Position numbers and translations under genes: made by a program. A stretch of 64,000 nucleotides of DNA from Cellulosimicrobium cellulans (GTDB lineage Bacteria; Actinomycetota; Actinomycetes; Actinomycetales; Cellulomonadaceae). The notes below the pieces were generated by a model. The model worked only from the letters and a program-made list of their open reading frames with translations. It was not told the origin of the DNA and did no database searches. Location: positions 3,782,001 through 3,846,000 of the forward strand of contig NZ_JAFBCN010000001.1 of NCBI RefSeq assembly GCF_016907755.1, read 5' to 3'. Of the stretch, positions 47,645 through 56,436 are shown in pieces (the stretch's first letter is position 1; each line of letters begins with the position of its first letter).

Positions 47645-49482
47645 CGCGCCTCCTGCACGTCGTCGCTGGTCTGGTGCTCCGTGCTGTCGCCGGGTCCGGG
47701 CTCGGCCGCCCGGCCGGGGTGCGCGGCGTGGTCCCGCGGCAGGACGACCGGGATGCCGCCCGTGACCGACGGGATGTCGGCGGGACCCGCCGTCCCCTCG
47801 ACGTCCTCGACGACCGGCGTCGTGGTGCTCCACTCGGCCGGGAGCCCCCGGCCGACCGCGGCCTCGGCCACGAGCGGCAGCGGCGAGGACTGGAGCCGGA
47901 TGCCCGCGCGCCGCGGGAGCGTGAGGCGGAAGCTCGCGCCACGTCCGGGACGACCCCACGCCTCGAGCCAGCCGCCGTGCAGGTGCGCGTCCTCGAGCGA
48001 GATCGCGAGGCCGAGGCCCGTGCCCCCGGTCGTGCGCGCGCGGGCCGGGTCCGCACGCCAGAAGCGGTCGAACACGTGCTGGACCTCGTCCGAGGTCATG
48101 CCGACGCCGTGGTCGCGCACCGCGATCGCGACCGCGTGCCCGTCGCCCTCGACCGTGATCTCGACGGGCCGCTCCTCCGCGTGCTCGATCGCGTTGACGA
48201 CCAGGTTGCGGACGATGCGCTCGACGCGTCGCGGGTCGATGTCGGCCGTGACGGGCTCGTCCCCGAGGTGGACCGACAGCCACACGCCCTTGCGCTCGGC
48301 GAGCGGGGCGGCGTGGTCGACCGCGGCGTTGACGACGTCGCGCAGGTCGCGCCGCTCGGCGTCCAGGACCGCGGCCCCGGCGTCGAACCGGCTGATCTCG
48401 AGCAGGTCCGCGAGGAGGTCCTCGAACCGGTCGAGCTGGGCCTGCAACAGCTCGGTCGAGCGCTTCGAGACGGGGTCGAACTCCTCGCGCGAGGAGTACA
48501 GCACCTCGGACGCCATGCGGATCGTCGTCAGCGGCGTCCGCAGCTCGTGGGAGACGTCGGAGACGAACCGGCGCTGGAGCATCGACAGCTCCTCCATGCG
48601 CCCGATCTGCTCCTGCAGGCCCTGCGCCATCTCGTTGAACGAGTGCGCGAGCGACGCCATCTCGTCGTGGCCCTTGACCGGGAGCCGCTCGTCGAGGCGG
48701 CCGTCGGCGAGCCGCTCCGCGACGCTCGCCGCCTGGCGCACGGGGAGCACGGCCTGACGTGTGACGAGCGCGGTGATGCCGACGAGCAGCCCGAGCAGCA
48801 CGAGCGCGCCGACGAGCAGGACCGACTGCAGGAAGCGCAGCGTCTCCTGGTCCGCCTGCAGGTCGTAGAGGTAGTAGAGCTCCCACGTCCCGGCGACCGG
48901 CACCTCGACCGTCGAGCCGACGACGATGCCCGGCACGACCGGCGAGTCCGGGTCCGTCGGGTCGACCGGGATCCCGACGGACTGCAGGTACTGCTCGCCG
49001 TCGGCGGCGACCGTCGCCGCCCGCATCTCGGGCGTGACGAGGTCGGCGAGCTGCGGGTTCGTCGACAGGTCGAGGAACCCGACGGTGCTCGACCCCCCGG
49101 CCTGCCACAGGAAGACGTCGCGCGAGGAGCCCGTGCTCTGGAGCATGGAGAACAGGTCGAACAGCAACGACTGCGCCTCCGTCGCGTTCGCGGCGGGAGA
49201 CGCGTCGAGCGTGCTGCGCGCCTGCTGCGTCGACTGCGCGCTCTCCAGGTCGACCTCGGCGGCGCGGCGCTCGTAGAGCCCGTCGCGCATCGCGTCGGTC
49301 AGGTAGGCGCCGAGCGCGCCGACCGTGAGCACACCCACCACGAGCGCGGACGTCACGACACGGAGCTGCATCGACGAGCGCCACCGCCACACGACGCGGC
49401 GGACCGTGGCGCGCGCGCGGCGTCGGACCCGGCGCCAGAGCCCCCGCCAGCGCCCGTCGGTGGAGCCGGCCGTCGTGCTCAC
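47641..49482 (-). CDS. mtrB: MtrB sensor histidine kinase
   Basis: 613 residues. TM1 (41-61), an extracellular sensor domain of about 155 residues, TM2 (219-240), HAMP (241-295), HisKA with H312 in VSDVSHELRTP, and HATPase_c (NLVVNAIEHAEERP, DHGVGM, GGTGLGLAISLED). A Pro-rich cytosolic tail of about 80 residues ends the protein. Couples cell-wall and division status to MtrA. GTG 49482 overlaps the mtrA stop as GTGA. Confidence 0.94.
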   Translation of the reverse strand: MSTTAGSTDGRWRGLWRRVRRRARATVRRVVWRWRSSMQLRVVTSALVVGVLTVGALGAYLTDAMRDGLYERRAAEVDLESAQSTQQARSTLDASPAANATEAQSLLFDLFSMLQSTGSSRDVFLWQAGGSSTVGFLDLSTNPQLADLVTPEMRAATVAADGEQYLQSVGIPVDPTDPDSPVVPGIVVGSTVEVPVAGTWELYYLYDLQADQETLRFLQSVLLVGALVLLGLLVGITALVTRQAVLPVRQAASVAERLADGRLDERLPVKGHDEMASLAHSFNEMAQGLQEQIGRMEELSMLQRRFVSDVSHELRTPLTTIRMASEVLYSSREEFDPVSKRSTELLQAQLDRFEDLLADLLEISRFDAGAAVLDAERRDLRDVVNAAVDHAAPLAERKGVWLSVHLGDEPVTADIDPRRVERIVRNLVVNAIEHAEERPVEITVEGDGHAVAIAVRDHGVGMTSDEVQHVFDRFWRADPARARTTGGTGLGLAISLEDAHLHGGWLEAWGRPGRGASFRLTLPRRAGIRLQSSPLPLVAEAAVGRGLPAEWSTTTPVVEDVEGTAGPADIPSVTGGIPVVLPRDHAAHPGRAAEPGPGDSTEHQTSDDVQEAR

Positions 49483-50162
49483 GTGCGGGTCGCGCCCGCC
49501 TTGTACCCGACGCCGCGGACGGTCAGCACGATCTCCGGGTTCTCGGGGTCGTGCTCGATCTTCGAGCGCAGGCGCTGCACGTGGACGTTGACGAGGCGCG
49601 TGTCCGCGGCGTGCCGGTAGCCCCACACCTTCTCGAGGAGGACCTCGCGCGTGAACACCTGCCAGGGCTTGCGCGCGAGCGCGACGAGGAGGTCGAACTC
49701 GAGCGGCGTGAGCGCGACCTGCTCGCCGCCGCGCGAGACGCGGTGGCCGGTGACGTCGATCTCGACGTCGCCGATCGACAGGTGCTCCGGGGCCGGCTCC
49801 TCCGTGCGGCGCAGGCGCGCGCGGATGCGGGCGACCAGCTCCTTGGGCTTGAACGGCTTGGAGATGTAGTCGTCGGCGCCCGACTCGAGGCCGAGCACGA
49901 CGTCGACCGTGTCGCTCTTCGCGGTGAGCATGATGACGGGAACACCCGACTCGGCACGGATGAGGCGGCACACCTCGGTGCCGTCCTTGCCCGGGAGCAT
50001 GAGGTCGAGGAGCACGAGGTCCGGCTGGGTGCTGCGGAACGTCTCGAGCGCGAGGTCGCCGTCGGCGCAGAACACGGGTTCGAAGCCCTCGGAGCGCAGG
50101 ACGATCCCGATCATCTCGGCCAGAGCGATGTCGTCGTCGACCACGAGCACACGAACCTTCAT
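49479..50162 (-). CDS. mtrA: MtrA response regulator
   Basis: 227 residues, OmpR family. Acidic pocket D9-D11, phospho-acceptor D53 in LVLLDLMLPG, K102 in ISKPF; winged helix with EQVALTPLEFDLLVAL and LVNVHVQRLRSKIE. Controls cell-wall hydrolases and chromosome replication genes in actinobacteria. ATG 50162 is preceded by CAAGAT at 6 nt and no Shine-Dalgarno, so it is probably leaderless. The frame stays open to 50420 but the family start is clear. Confidence 0.95.
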   Translation of the reverse strand: MKVRVLVVDDDIALAEMIGIVLRSEGFEPVFCADGDLALETFRSTQPDLVLLDLMLPGKDGTEVCRLIRAESGVPVIMLTAKSDTVDVVLGLESGADDYISKPFKPKELVARIRARLRRTEEPAPEHLSIGDVEIDVTGHRVSRGGEQVALTPLEFDLLVALARKPWQVFTREVLLEKVWGYRHAADTRLVNVHVQRLRSKIEHDPENPEIVLTVRGVGYKAGATRT

Positions 50163-50276
50163 GCGGACATCTTGCCATCGACGGGCCGCCGCTCGGCGCG
50201 GCCCGGGGACCGCGGCGCGGGTGAACCCGCCCTGCCGACCCGCCGGGCCGGACCGCCGCCGCGCAGGGCCGCGTAC

Positions 50277-50282
50277 TAGGGT
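50277..50282 (+). promoter_or_regulatory. Probable -10 of the membrane/MoxR operon
   Basis: TAGGGT, about 78 nt before ATG 50360, matches the window's -10 type. It would give a leader of about 70 nt. Confidence 0.45.
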
Positions 50283-50359
50283 GGCCTCGCCGCCGTCGCC
50301 CGATCCTCGCCCGGCGGCATGGAACGACGCCCGAGCCGACCGCGGGGGACCACGAGCAG

Positions 50360-51712
50360 ATGAGCACACCCGACACCTCCGGCACGCCGGACGGTGCCAC
50401 GCCGGACCCGACGACGGCACCCGGTCCGACGACGCCCGCCGACCCCGCCCAGAGCGGCGACGCCGGAGGCTGGGGAGCCCCCGCGTACGGCGCGCCCGGC
50501 TACGGTGCGCCGGGCAGCGCGGCCCCCCGGCCCCAGTACGGCCAGTACGCCCCGGGGTACGGACCCGGCCAGGTCCCGACGGCGGACCAGCCGCCCGCGC
50601 CCGCCGCGCCGAGCGGGTGGGGACAGCCGTCGACCGGTCAGCCGCAGCACGGGCAGGCCGCGCCGCAGGATCCGGGCGGGTACGGCCAGCCGGGCTACGG
50701 GCAGGGCCAGTACGGGCAGCAGCAGTACGGCGCCCCGGGCTACGGCCCGCCCGCCGGGTTCGCGGGCGCGCACTACGTGGCCCCGGCCGCCAAGCCGGGG
50801 ATCGTCCCGCTGCGCCCGCTGTCGCTCGGCGAGATCTTCGACGGCGCGTTCGGCGCGATCCGCCACAACCCCCGCGTCATGCTCGGCATGAGCACGCTCG
50901 TCGTCGTGATCGCCACCGTCGTCGGGGCGCTGCTCGGGTGGGCGTTCTCCGGCTACTTCGCCGACTTCTTCCTCTCACTGCCCAGCGAGTCCGGGCTGGG
51001 CGGGATGGAGAACGACTTCGCGATGCTCTACTCGAGCACGCTCGGGACCGGGCTCACGACGAGCCTCGCCACCCCCATCGTCAGCGGGCTGCTCACGGTC
51101 TCGATCGGGCAGTCCGTCATCGGGCGCAAGGCCACGATCGGGGAGGTCTGGTCCCAGGTCGGCCGCCGCGCGTGGTTCCTCATCGGCTTCTCGCTCCTGC
51201 TGGGCCTGGCGTGGGCGGTCGCCGTCTCGCTGGTCGTCCTCCTGGTCGTCCTCGGCTTCGCCGCCACGACCGGGCTCGGCGTGGTCCTCCTCGTCGTCGC
51301 ACTCCCCGGCCTCGTGGCGCTGGCCGTCTGGGTCGGCACGCGCACCGGGCTCGTCCCGCCGGCGCTCGCGCTCGAGGGCCAGCCGTTCTGGGCGACCGTC
51401 CGGCGCTCGTGGCTCCTGACGCGCGGCAGCTTCTGGCGCCTCTTCGGCATCTACCTGCTCGCCTACGTCGCGATGTACGTCGTCGTGCAGATCGTCGTCT
51501 CGCCGTTCAGCCTCGTGAGCACGTTCCTCCTCGCCGCGGGGCAGGGCTTCGTCGCGAACGCTCTGCTGGCGCTCGGTGTCGCGCTCTCGACGATCGTCAT
51601 GACGTTGTTCCTCGGGAGCGTCGTGGCGCTGCTCTACATCGACGTGCGCATGCGGCGCGAGGGCCTGGACGTCGAGCTCGCCACCGCGGCGAACGCGCAG
51701 CCGCCGGCATGA
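50360..51712 (+). CDS. Polytopic membrane protein with GPDPase_memb-like domain
   Basis: 450 residues. The first 150 are a Gly/Tyr/Pro/Gln low-complexity region with YGQPGYGQGQYGQ repeats, likely cytosolic and disordered. Then PLSLGEIFDGAFGAIRHNPRVML (in part) opens a six-span membrane domain like that of glycerophosphodiester phosphodiesterase membrane regions; no catalytic domain is present. Its stop overlaps the next ATG as ATGA. First gene of a five-gene operon with MoxR and DUF58. Confidence 0.75.
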   Translation: MSTPDTSGTPDGATPDPTTAPGPTTPADPAQSGDAGGWGAPAYGAPGYGAPGSAAPRPQYGQYAPGYGPGQVPTADQPPAPAAPSGWGQPSTGQPQHGQAAPQDPGGYGQPGYGQGQYGQQQYGAPGYGPPAGFAGAHYVAPAAKPGIVPLRPLSLGEIFDGAFGAIRHNPRVMLGMSTLVVVIATVVGALLGWAFSGYFADFFLSLPSESGLGGMENDFAMLYSSTLGTGLTTSLATPIVSGLLTVSIGQSVIGRKATIGEVWSQVGRRAWFLIGFSLLLGLAWAVAVSLVVLLVVLGFAATTGLGVVLLVVALPGLVALAVWVGTRTGLVPPALALEGQPFWATVRRSWLLTRGSFWRLFGIYLLAYVAMYVVVQIVVSPFSLVSTFLLAAGQGFVANALLALGVALSTIVMTLFLGSVVALLYIDVRMRREGLDVELATAANAQPPA

Positions 51713-52380
51713 CGCTGCGGTCGCTCGCGGCCGACGTGCCCGTGCAGCCGGGCGCCGACGAGGCGCGCCGGTGGCTCGTCGAGGAGCTCGCGAAGCCCGA
51801 GTACCGCACGGAGCCGTCGCTCCTGCAGCGGTTCGTCGACTGGCTGCTCGGGCTCTTCGACGGCGCACCCACGATCGACCTGGGCGGCCCGCTCACCGCG
51901 GTCCTCGTCGTCGCGGTCGTGCTCCTCGTGGCCGGGATCGCCTACTGGGTCGCCGGCCCGGTGCGCCTGTCGCGCCGGGCGACGACGTCCGCCGTCGTGC
52001 TGGACGACGACGTGCGGACCGCCGCCGAGATGCGCGCGGCGGCCGACGCCGCGGCCTCCCGGTCGGACTGGGCGACCGCCACGCTCGAACGCTTCCGCGC
52101 CGTCGTCCGCTCGCTCGAGGAGCGGGCCGTCCTCGACGCCCGTCCCGGGCGCACCGCGTGGGAGGCCGCCGAGGCCGCGGGCGAGCGCGTGCCCGACGTC
52201 GCGGACGGCCTCGCCCGCGGCGCGCACCTGTTCGACGACGTCGCGTACGGCAAGGCCGCCGTCGGGCCCGAGGCGGACGCGTTCCTGCGGGCGCTCGACG
52301 AGCGCACCCTGGCGACGCGTCCCGTGCTGCGGGCCGAGCTCGCGACGGCGGCCGCCCCGTCCTCGGGGGGTGACGCGTGA
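51709..52380 (+). CDS. DUF4129-domain membrane protein
   Basis: 223 residues. One central span (about 62-85, LTAVLVVAVVLLVAGIAYWV) and a cytosolic DUF4129 domain (ATLERFRAVVRSLEERAVLDARPGRTAWEAA, in part). ATGA overlap before it and GTGA after. DUF4129 is regularly found beside MoxR and DUF58 genes, sometimes as a transglutaminase-associated part; its biochemical role is open. Confidence 0.82.
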   Translation: MTLRSLAADVPVQPGADEARRWLVEELAKPEYRTEPSLLQRFVDWLLGLFDGAPTIDLGGPLTAVLVVAVVLLVAGIAYWVAGPVRLSRRATTSAVVLDDDVRTAAEMRAAADAAASRSDWATATLERFRAVVRSLEERAVLDARPGRTAWEAAEAAGERVPDVADGLARGAHLFDDVAYGKAAVGPEADAFLRALDERTLATRPVLRAELATAAAPSSGGDA

Positions 52381-53633
52381 GCACCACGGCACCCCCGGGG
52401 CCCGCCGCTCCCGCGGCCACGGACGGCCTCCGCACGGTCACGACGGCGCACGTGCCCGTCGTCGGCGACGGCACCACGGCCGGTTCCCGGGCGCGGAGCC
52501 GGTGGCGGCGCGCCCGCTGGCCCGTCGCGGTGGTCGTCGCGCTCCTCGTGCTCGCCGGCCTGTCCGCGATCGCGCGCCCCACGACCTCGTCGACGCCGCT
52601 GGCGCCCGACAACCCCGGCCCCGACGGGGCGCGCGCCGTCGCCGAGGTGCTGCACGACCGGGGCGTCGAGATCACGTACGTGACGACGGTCGCGGACGCG
52701 GTCGCGGCGTCCGCGGACGGGGGCACCCTCCTCGTCGCGCAGGGCGACTTCCTGCTCGACGAGCAGGTCGACGCGCTCGTCCGCACGCCGACCGACCTCG
52801 TCCTGGTGGCTCCGCCCGACTTCCTGCTCTCGACCGCGACCGACGGCGGCGCGGAGCTCGCCTACGACTGGGGGTCGGAGACGTCCGCCCGGTCGGCGCG
52901 CTGCGACGACCCGGCCGCGGAGGCGGCCGGGTCGCTGCGCTCCGACGGCGTCGGCTTCCTCTCGCTCGACCGGACGACCGTCCTGTGCTTCCCCTCCGCC
53001 GACGACCCGTCGATCGGCGCCTACCTCGTGCACGAGACGGACGGGCGGAGCGTGCGCGCCGTCGACACGACGGCCGTGCTGCGCAACGACGCGGTCACCG
53101 ACGACGGCAACGCCGCCCTCGCCCTGTGGACGCTCGGCGCGCACGACCGCCTCGTGTGGCTCGTGCCCGACCCGTTCGACACGTCGCTCGGCGGAGGCGA
53201 GGACGAGCAGACCCCGGCGCTCTCCCTCCCGCCGTGGTTCGGCGTCGTCGCGCTCCAGGTGCTCGTCGTCGTGCTCGTCGTCGCGCTGTGGCGCGGCCGC
53301 CGGCTCGGCCGGCTCGTGACGGAGGACCTGCCGGTCGTCGTGCGCGCCGCCGAGACGACGCGCGGCCGCGGCCGCCTCTACCGGCGTGCCGGGGCGCGCG
53401 GGCACGCCGCCGCCGGGCTGCGCGCGAGCGCCGCGGACCGGCTCGCGAACCGGCTCGGCCTCCCGCGCTCCGCCGACGCGCCCGCCGTCATCGACGCCGT
53501 CGCCCGCGCGACGGGCCGCCCGGGCGAGCAGGTCGCCCAGCTCCTGTACGGACCACCACCCGCCGACGACGCGGCGCTGCTCGAGCTCGCGCGTCACCTT
53601 GACCGGATCGAGAGCGAGGTCTACCACTCGTGA
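52377..53633 (+). CDS. DUF4350-domain membrane protein
   Basis: 418 residues. A basic N-terminus, TM1 (about 48-65), an outer DUF4350 domain (PDNPGPDGARAVAEVLHDRG, LLVAQGDFLLDEQVDALV), TM2 (about 288-305, VVALQVLVVVLVVALWRG) and a cytosolic helical tail (330-418). Overlaps on both sides by GTGA. A partner of MoxR/DUF58 in actinobacteria; function unknown. Confidence 0.82.
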   Translation: MSTTAPPGPAAPAATDGLRTVTTAHVPVVGDGTTAGSRARSRWRRARWPVAVVVALLVLAGLSAIARPTTSSTPLAPDNPGPDGARAVAEVLHDRGVEITYVTTVADAVAASADGGTLLVAQGDFLLDEQVDALVRTPTDLVLVAPPDFLLSTATDGGAELAYDWGSETSARSARCDDPAAEAAGSLRSDGVGFLSLDRTTVLCFPSADDPSIGAYLVHETDGRSVRAVDTTAVLRNDAVTDDGNAALALWTLGAHDRLVWLVPDPFDTSLGGGEDEQTPALSLPPWFGVVALQVLVVVLVVALWRGRRLGRLVTEDLPVVVRAAETTRGRGRLYRRAGARGHAAAGLRASAADRLANRLGLPRSADAPAVIDAVARATGRPGEQVAQLLYGPPPADDAALLELARHLDRIESEVYHS

Positions 53634-54832
53634 CGCACCACCCCGACGGCTCCGTGCCGCAGCCCGACCGCTACGCGCCGCCACCGCACCAGGAGCAGCC
53701 GTACACCCAGGACCCGAGCGTCGCCGACCGCGTGAGCGCGGCCGCCGGCGGCCCCGGGCACGAGCCCGGACCGCACGCACCCGGCGCCCCGACGCCCGGC
53801 TACGGCGCAGCGCCCCCGGCGGCCTACGGCCAGCCGGGCGTCCCCGCACCGGCGCCCGTGCACGACGCGCCGCCTGCGCCGTCCCCCGAGCTGCGCCAGG
53901 CCCTGGCCGCCGTGCGCACCGAGGTCGGCAAGGCCGTCGTCGGGCAGGACGGGGCCGTGACGAGCCTGCTCATCGCGCTGCTGTGCAAGGGCCACGTGCT
54001 GCTGGAGGGGGTGCCCGGCGTCGCGAAGACGCTGCTCGTGCGCACGCTCGCCGCGTCGCTCGACCTCGGCACCAAGCGCGTGCAGTTCACGCCCGACCTC
54101 ATGCCCGGCGACGTGACCGGCTCGCTCGTGTACGACGCGCGGACCGCCGAGTTCTCGTTCCGCGAGGGCCCCGTCTTCACGAACCTCCTGCTCGCGGACG
54201 AGATCAACCGCACGCCCCCCAAGACGCAGGCCTCGCTCCTCGAGGCGATGGAGGAGCGCCAGGTGTCGGTGGACGGGACCCCGCGCCCGCTGCCCGACCC
54301 GTTCCTCGTCATCGCGACGCAGAACCCCGTCGAGTACGAGGGCACGTACCCGCTGCCGGAGGCCCAGCTCGACCGCTTCCTGCTCAAGGTCGTGCTGCCC
54401 CTGCCCGAGCGCGAGCAGGAGGTCGAGGTGCTCGCGCGCCACGCCGCCGGGTTCAACCCGCGCGACCTCGCGGGCGCGGGCGTGCGCCCCGTCGCCGGAC
54501 GGGACGTGCTCGACCGGGCGCGTGCGGAGGTCGCCCGCGTGCAGGTCGCGCGCGAGGTGCTGGGCTACGCGGTCGACGTGTGCCGCGCGACGCGCCACTC
54601 CCCCTCGCTCTCGCTCGGCGTCTCCCCGCGCGGCGCCACCGCGCTGCTCGCGACGGCGCGCGCGTGGGCGTGGCTGTCCGGCCGCTCCTACGTGACTCCC
54701 GACGACGTCAAGGCCCTCGCGCACCCGACCCTGCGCCACCGCGTGCAGCTCCGGCCCGAGGCCGAGCTCGAGGGCGTGACCGCCGAGAGCGTGCTCGACA
54801 CCGTGCTCGCGTCCGTCCCCGTCCCCCGCTGA
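53630..54832 (+). CDS. MoxR-family AAA+ ATPase
   Basis: 400 residues. An 80-residue Pro/Gly/Tyr-rich lead comes before the AAA+ core: Walker A GVPGVAKT (127-134), Walker B LLADEINR, sensor VIATQNPVEYEGTYPLPEAQ (in part) and DRF. MoxR ATPases act as chaperones for DUF58/VWA-type partners. GTG 53630 overlaps the DUF4350 stop as GTGA. The long disordered lead is unusual for MoxR. Confidence 0.92.
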   Translation: MTHHPDGSVPQPDRYAPPPHQEQPYTQDPSVADRVSAAAGGPGHEPGPHAPGAPTPGYGAAPPAAYGQPGVPAPAPVHDAPPAPSPELRQALAAVRTEVGKAVVGQDGAVTSLLIALLCKGHVLLEGVPGVAKTLLVRTLAASLDLGTKRVQFTPDLMPGDVTGSLVYDARTAEFSFREGPVFTNLLLADEINRTPPKTQASLLEAMEERQVSVDGTPRPLPDPFLVIATQNPVEYEGTYPLPEAQLDRFLLKVVLPLPEREQEVEVLARHAAGFNPRDLAGAGVRPVAGRDVLDRARAEVARVQVAREVLGYAVDVCRATRHSPSLSLGVSPRGATALLATARAWAWLSGRSYVTPDDVKALAHPTLRHRVQLRPEAELEGVTAESVLDTVLASVPVPR

Positions 54833-54842
54833 GGCGTCGCAC

Positions 54843-56135
54843 GTGGCCCTCACGTGGCGCGCCGTCGTCCTGACGGCGCTCGGGATCGTCCCCGTGCTGC
54901 TGTTCCCCGTGCCGGGGACGGTGCTCGTGTGGACGCTGCTCGTCGTCGCGCTCTGCGCGCTCGACGCGTCGCTCGCGGCGTCCCCGCGGCGCGTCGCGAT
55001 CGAGCGCCGCGTCCCGGGGTCGGTCCGCCTCACCGACACGACGACGTCGCGCCTCACCCTCACCAACCTCGCGCCCCGGCGGCTCCGCGCGCTCGTGCGC
55101 GACGCGTGGCCGCCGTCCGCGGGGACCCAGGTCAACCGGCACCCGGTCGACCTGCCGCCCGGCGAGGCCACGCGCGTCACGACCGTCCTCGTGCCCACGC
55201 GGCGCGGCGAGCGCGTCGCCGACCGGGTCACGATCCGCTCGTTCGGCCCCCTGCGCCTCGCCGCCCGCCAGGCCTCGATCACCGTGCCCGGTCGGCTGCG
55301 CGTGCTCCCCGAGTTCGCGTCCCGCCGCCACCTGCCGAGCCGGCTCGCGCGCCTGCGCGAGATGGACGGCCGCGCCGCGGTCCAGGTCCGCGGCGAGGGC
55401 ACGGAGTTCGACTCGCTGCGCGAGTACGTCCTCGGCGACGACGTCCGCTCGATCGACTGGCGCGCGTCCGCCCGCGGTCGGGACATGGTCGTGCGCACGT
55501 GGCGTCCGGAGCGCGACCGGCGCGTGCTCATCGTCGTCGACACGTCGCGCACGTCGGCGACCCGCGTCGGCGACGAGCCGCGCCTCGACGCGAGCATCGA
55601 GGCCGCGCTCCTGCTCGCCGCGCTCGCCGGGCGCGCGGGCGACCGGGTCGAGCTCGTCGCGTACGACCGCACCGTGCGCTCGCGCGTCGCCGGAGCCGCC
55701 GGCCCGCGTCTCATGCCCGCCATGGCCGACGCGCTCGCACCGCTCGAGCCCGCGCTGCTCGAGACCGACTGGCCGGGGCTCGTCGGCGCCGTCCACGAAC
55801 GCCTGTCCCAGCGCGCGCTCGTCGTGCTCCTGTCCACCCTCGACCCCGCCGCGGTCGAGACCGGGCTGCTCCCCGTCGTCGGGCAGCTCACGGCCAAGCA
55901 CCAGGTCGTGCTCGCCGCCGCCGGCGACCCCGAGGTCGCGGCCCTCCGCGACGGCCGCAGCGGCACCGCCGAGGCGTACGACGCCGCCGCGGCGGCACGT
56001 GGCGAGATCGAGCGCGCCGCCGTGACGACCGTCCTGCGCCAGCGCGGCGTCGAGGTCGTCGACGCCCTCCCCGACGACCTCGCCCCCCGCCTCGCCGACA
56101 CCTACCTCGCCCTCAAGGCCGCCGGCCGCCTCTGA
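54843..56135 (+). CDS. DUF58-domain membrane protein
   Basis: 430 residues. Two N-terminal spans (VVLTALGIVPVLLFPVPGTV, VWTLLVVALCALDASLA) and a DUF58/VWA-like cytosolic part with GTEFDSLREYVLGDDVRSIDW (in part) and VLIVVDTSR. Expected client or partner of the MoxR ATPase; it begins 10 nt after the MoxR stop. Ends in front of the large hairpin at 56166-56234. Confidence 0.9.
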   Translation: MALTWRAVVLTALGIVPVLLFPVPGTVLVWTLLVVALCALDASLAASPRRVAIERRVPGSVRLTDTTTSRLTLTNLAPRRLRALVRDAWPPSAGTQVNRHPVDLPPGEATRVTTVLVPTRRGERVADRVTIRSFGPLRLAARQASITVPGRLRVLPEFASRRHLPSRLARLREMDGRAAVQVRGEGTEFDSLREYVLGDDVRSIDWRASARGRDMVVRTWRPERDRRVLIVVDTSRTSATRVGDEPRLDASIEAALLLAALAGRAGDRVELVAYDRTVRSRVAGAAGPRLMPAMADALAPLEPALLETDWPGLVGAVHERLSQRALVVLLSTLDPAAVETGLLPVVGQLTAKHQVVLAAAGDPEVAALRDGRSGTAEAYDAAAAARGEIERAAVTTVLRQRGVEVVDALPDDLAPRLADTYLALKAAGRL

Positions 56136-56165
56136 CCTCCGGGCCGAGACCCAGCCAGCCGACTG

Positions 56166-56234
56166 CGAGGTAGAACCTCCGGTCGCGAGATAGAGCTCCG
56201 GGCGCTCTACCTCGCGACCGGCAGTTCTACCTCG
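56166..56234. terminator. Large compound hairpin built on GAGGTAG repeats
   Basis: Outer arms CGAGGTAGAA/TTCTACCTCG (56166-56175, 56225-56234) enclose an 18-bp stem with one A-C mismatch (56179-56196 with 56204-56221) and a 7-nt loop. The same GAGGTAG word recurs at 56261. It follows the DUF58 stop and probably ends the operon, but its repeat structure is more elaborate than a usual terminator. Confidence 0.65.
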
Positions 56235-56264
56235 GCGGACAAGGACGTTCCCTCAGGGGCGAGG

Positions 56265-56270
56265 TAGGGT
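56265..56270 (+). promoter_or_regulatory. Probable -10 of the small membrane protein gene
   Basis: TAGGGT, 37 nt before GTG 56307; no clear -35. Confidence 0.4.
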
Positions 56271-56306
56271 CGTGCGGGTCTTTCCACCGATCTCAGGAGA
56301 ACACCC

Positions 56307-56429
56307 GTGGCCTGGCAGCCGACCGATCCCCGACAGCGTGCACGGCGCAACCGTCGCGTCGCGATGATCGTCGTGGCGGCGCTCCTCGCGACGTTCCTCA
56401 TCCCCGCGCTCGCGATCGTGCTGTCCTGA
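56307..56429 (+). CDS. Small single-span membrane protein
   Basis: 40 residues: a basic head (TDPRQRARRNRR) and one strong span (VAMIVVAALLATFLIPALAI). GTG 56307 is preceded by AGGAGAACACC, as good a site as that of bL37. It ends 7 nt before the next start, so the two are probably co-transcribed. No homolog is recognised; the head-span layout suggests a small regulator or a scaffold in the membrane. Confidence 0.7.
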   Translation: MAWQPTDPRQRARRNRRVAMIVVAALLATFLIPALAIVLS

Positions 56430-56436
56430 CCTGCCG

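Noticed and set aside
50500-50760. Repeats resembling a minisatellite
   Set aside because: They are codon-phased YGQPGYG-type repeats inside a coding region, better explained as a disordered protein segment.
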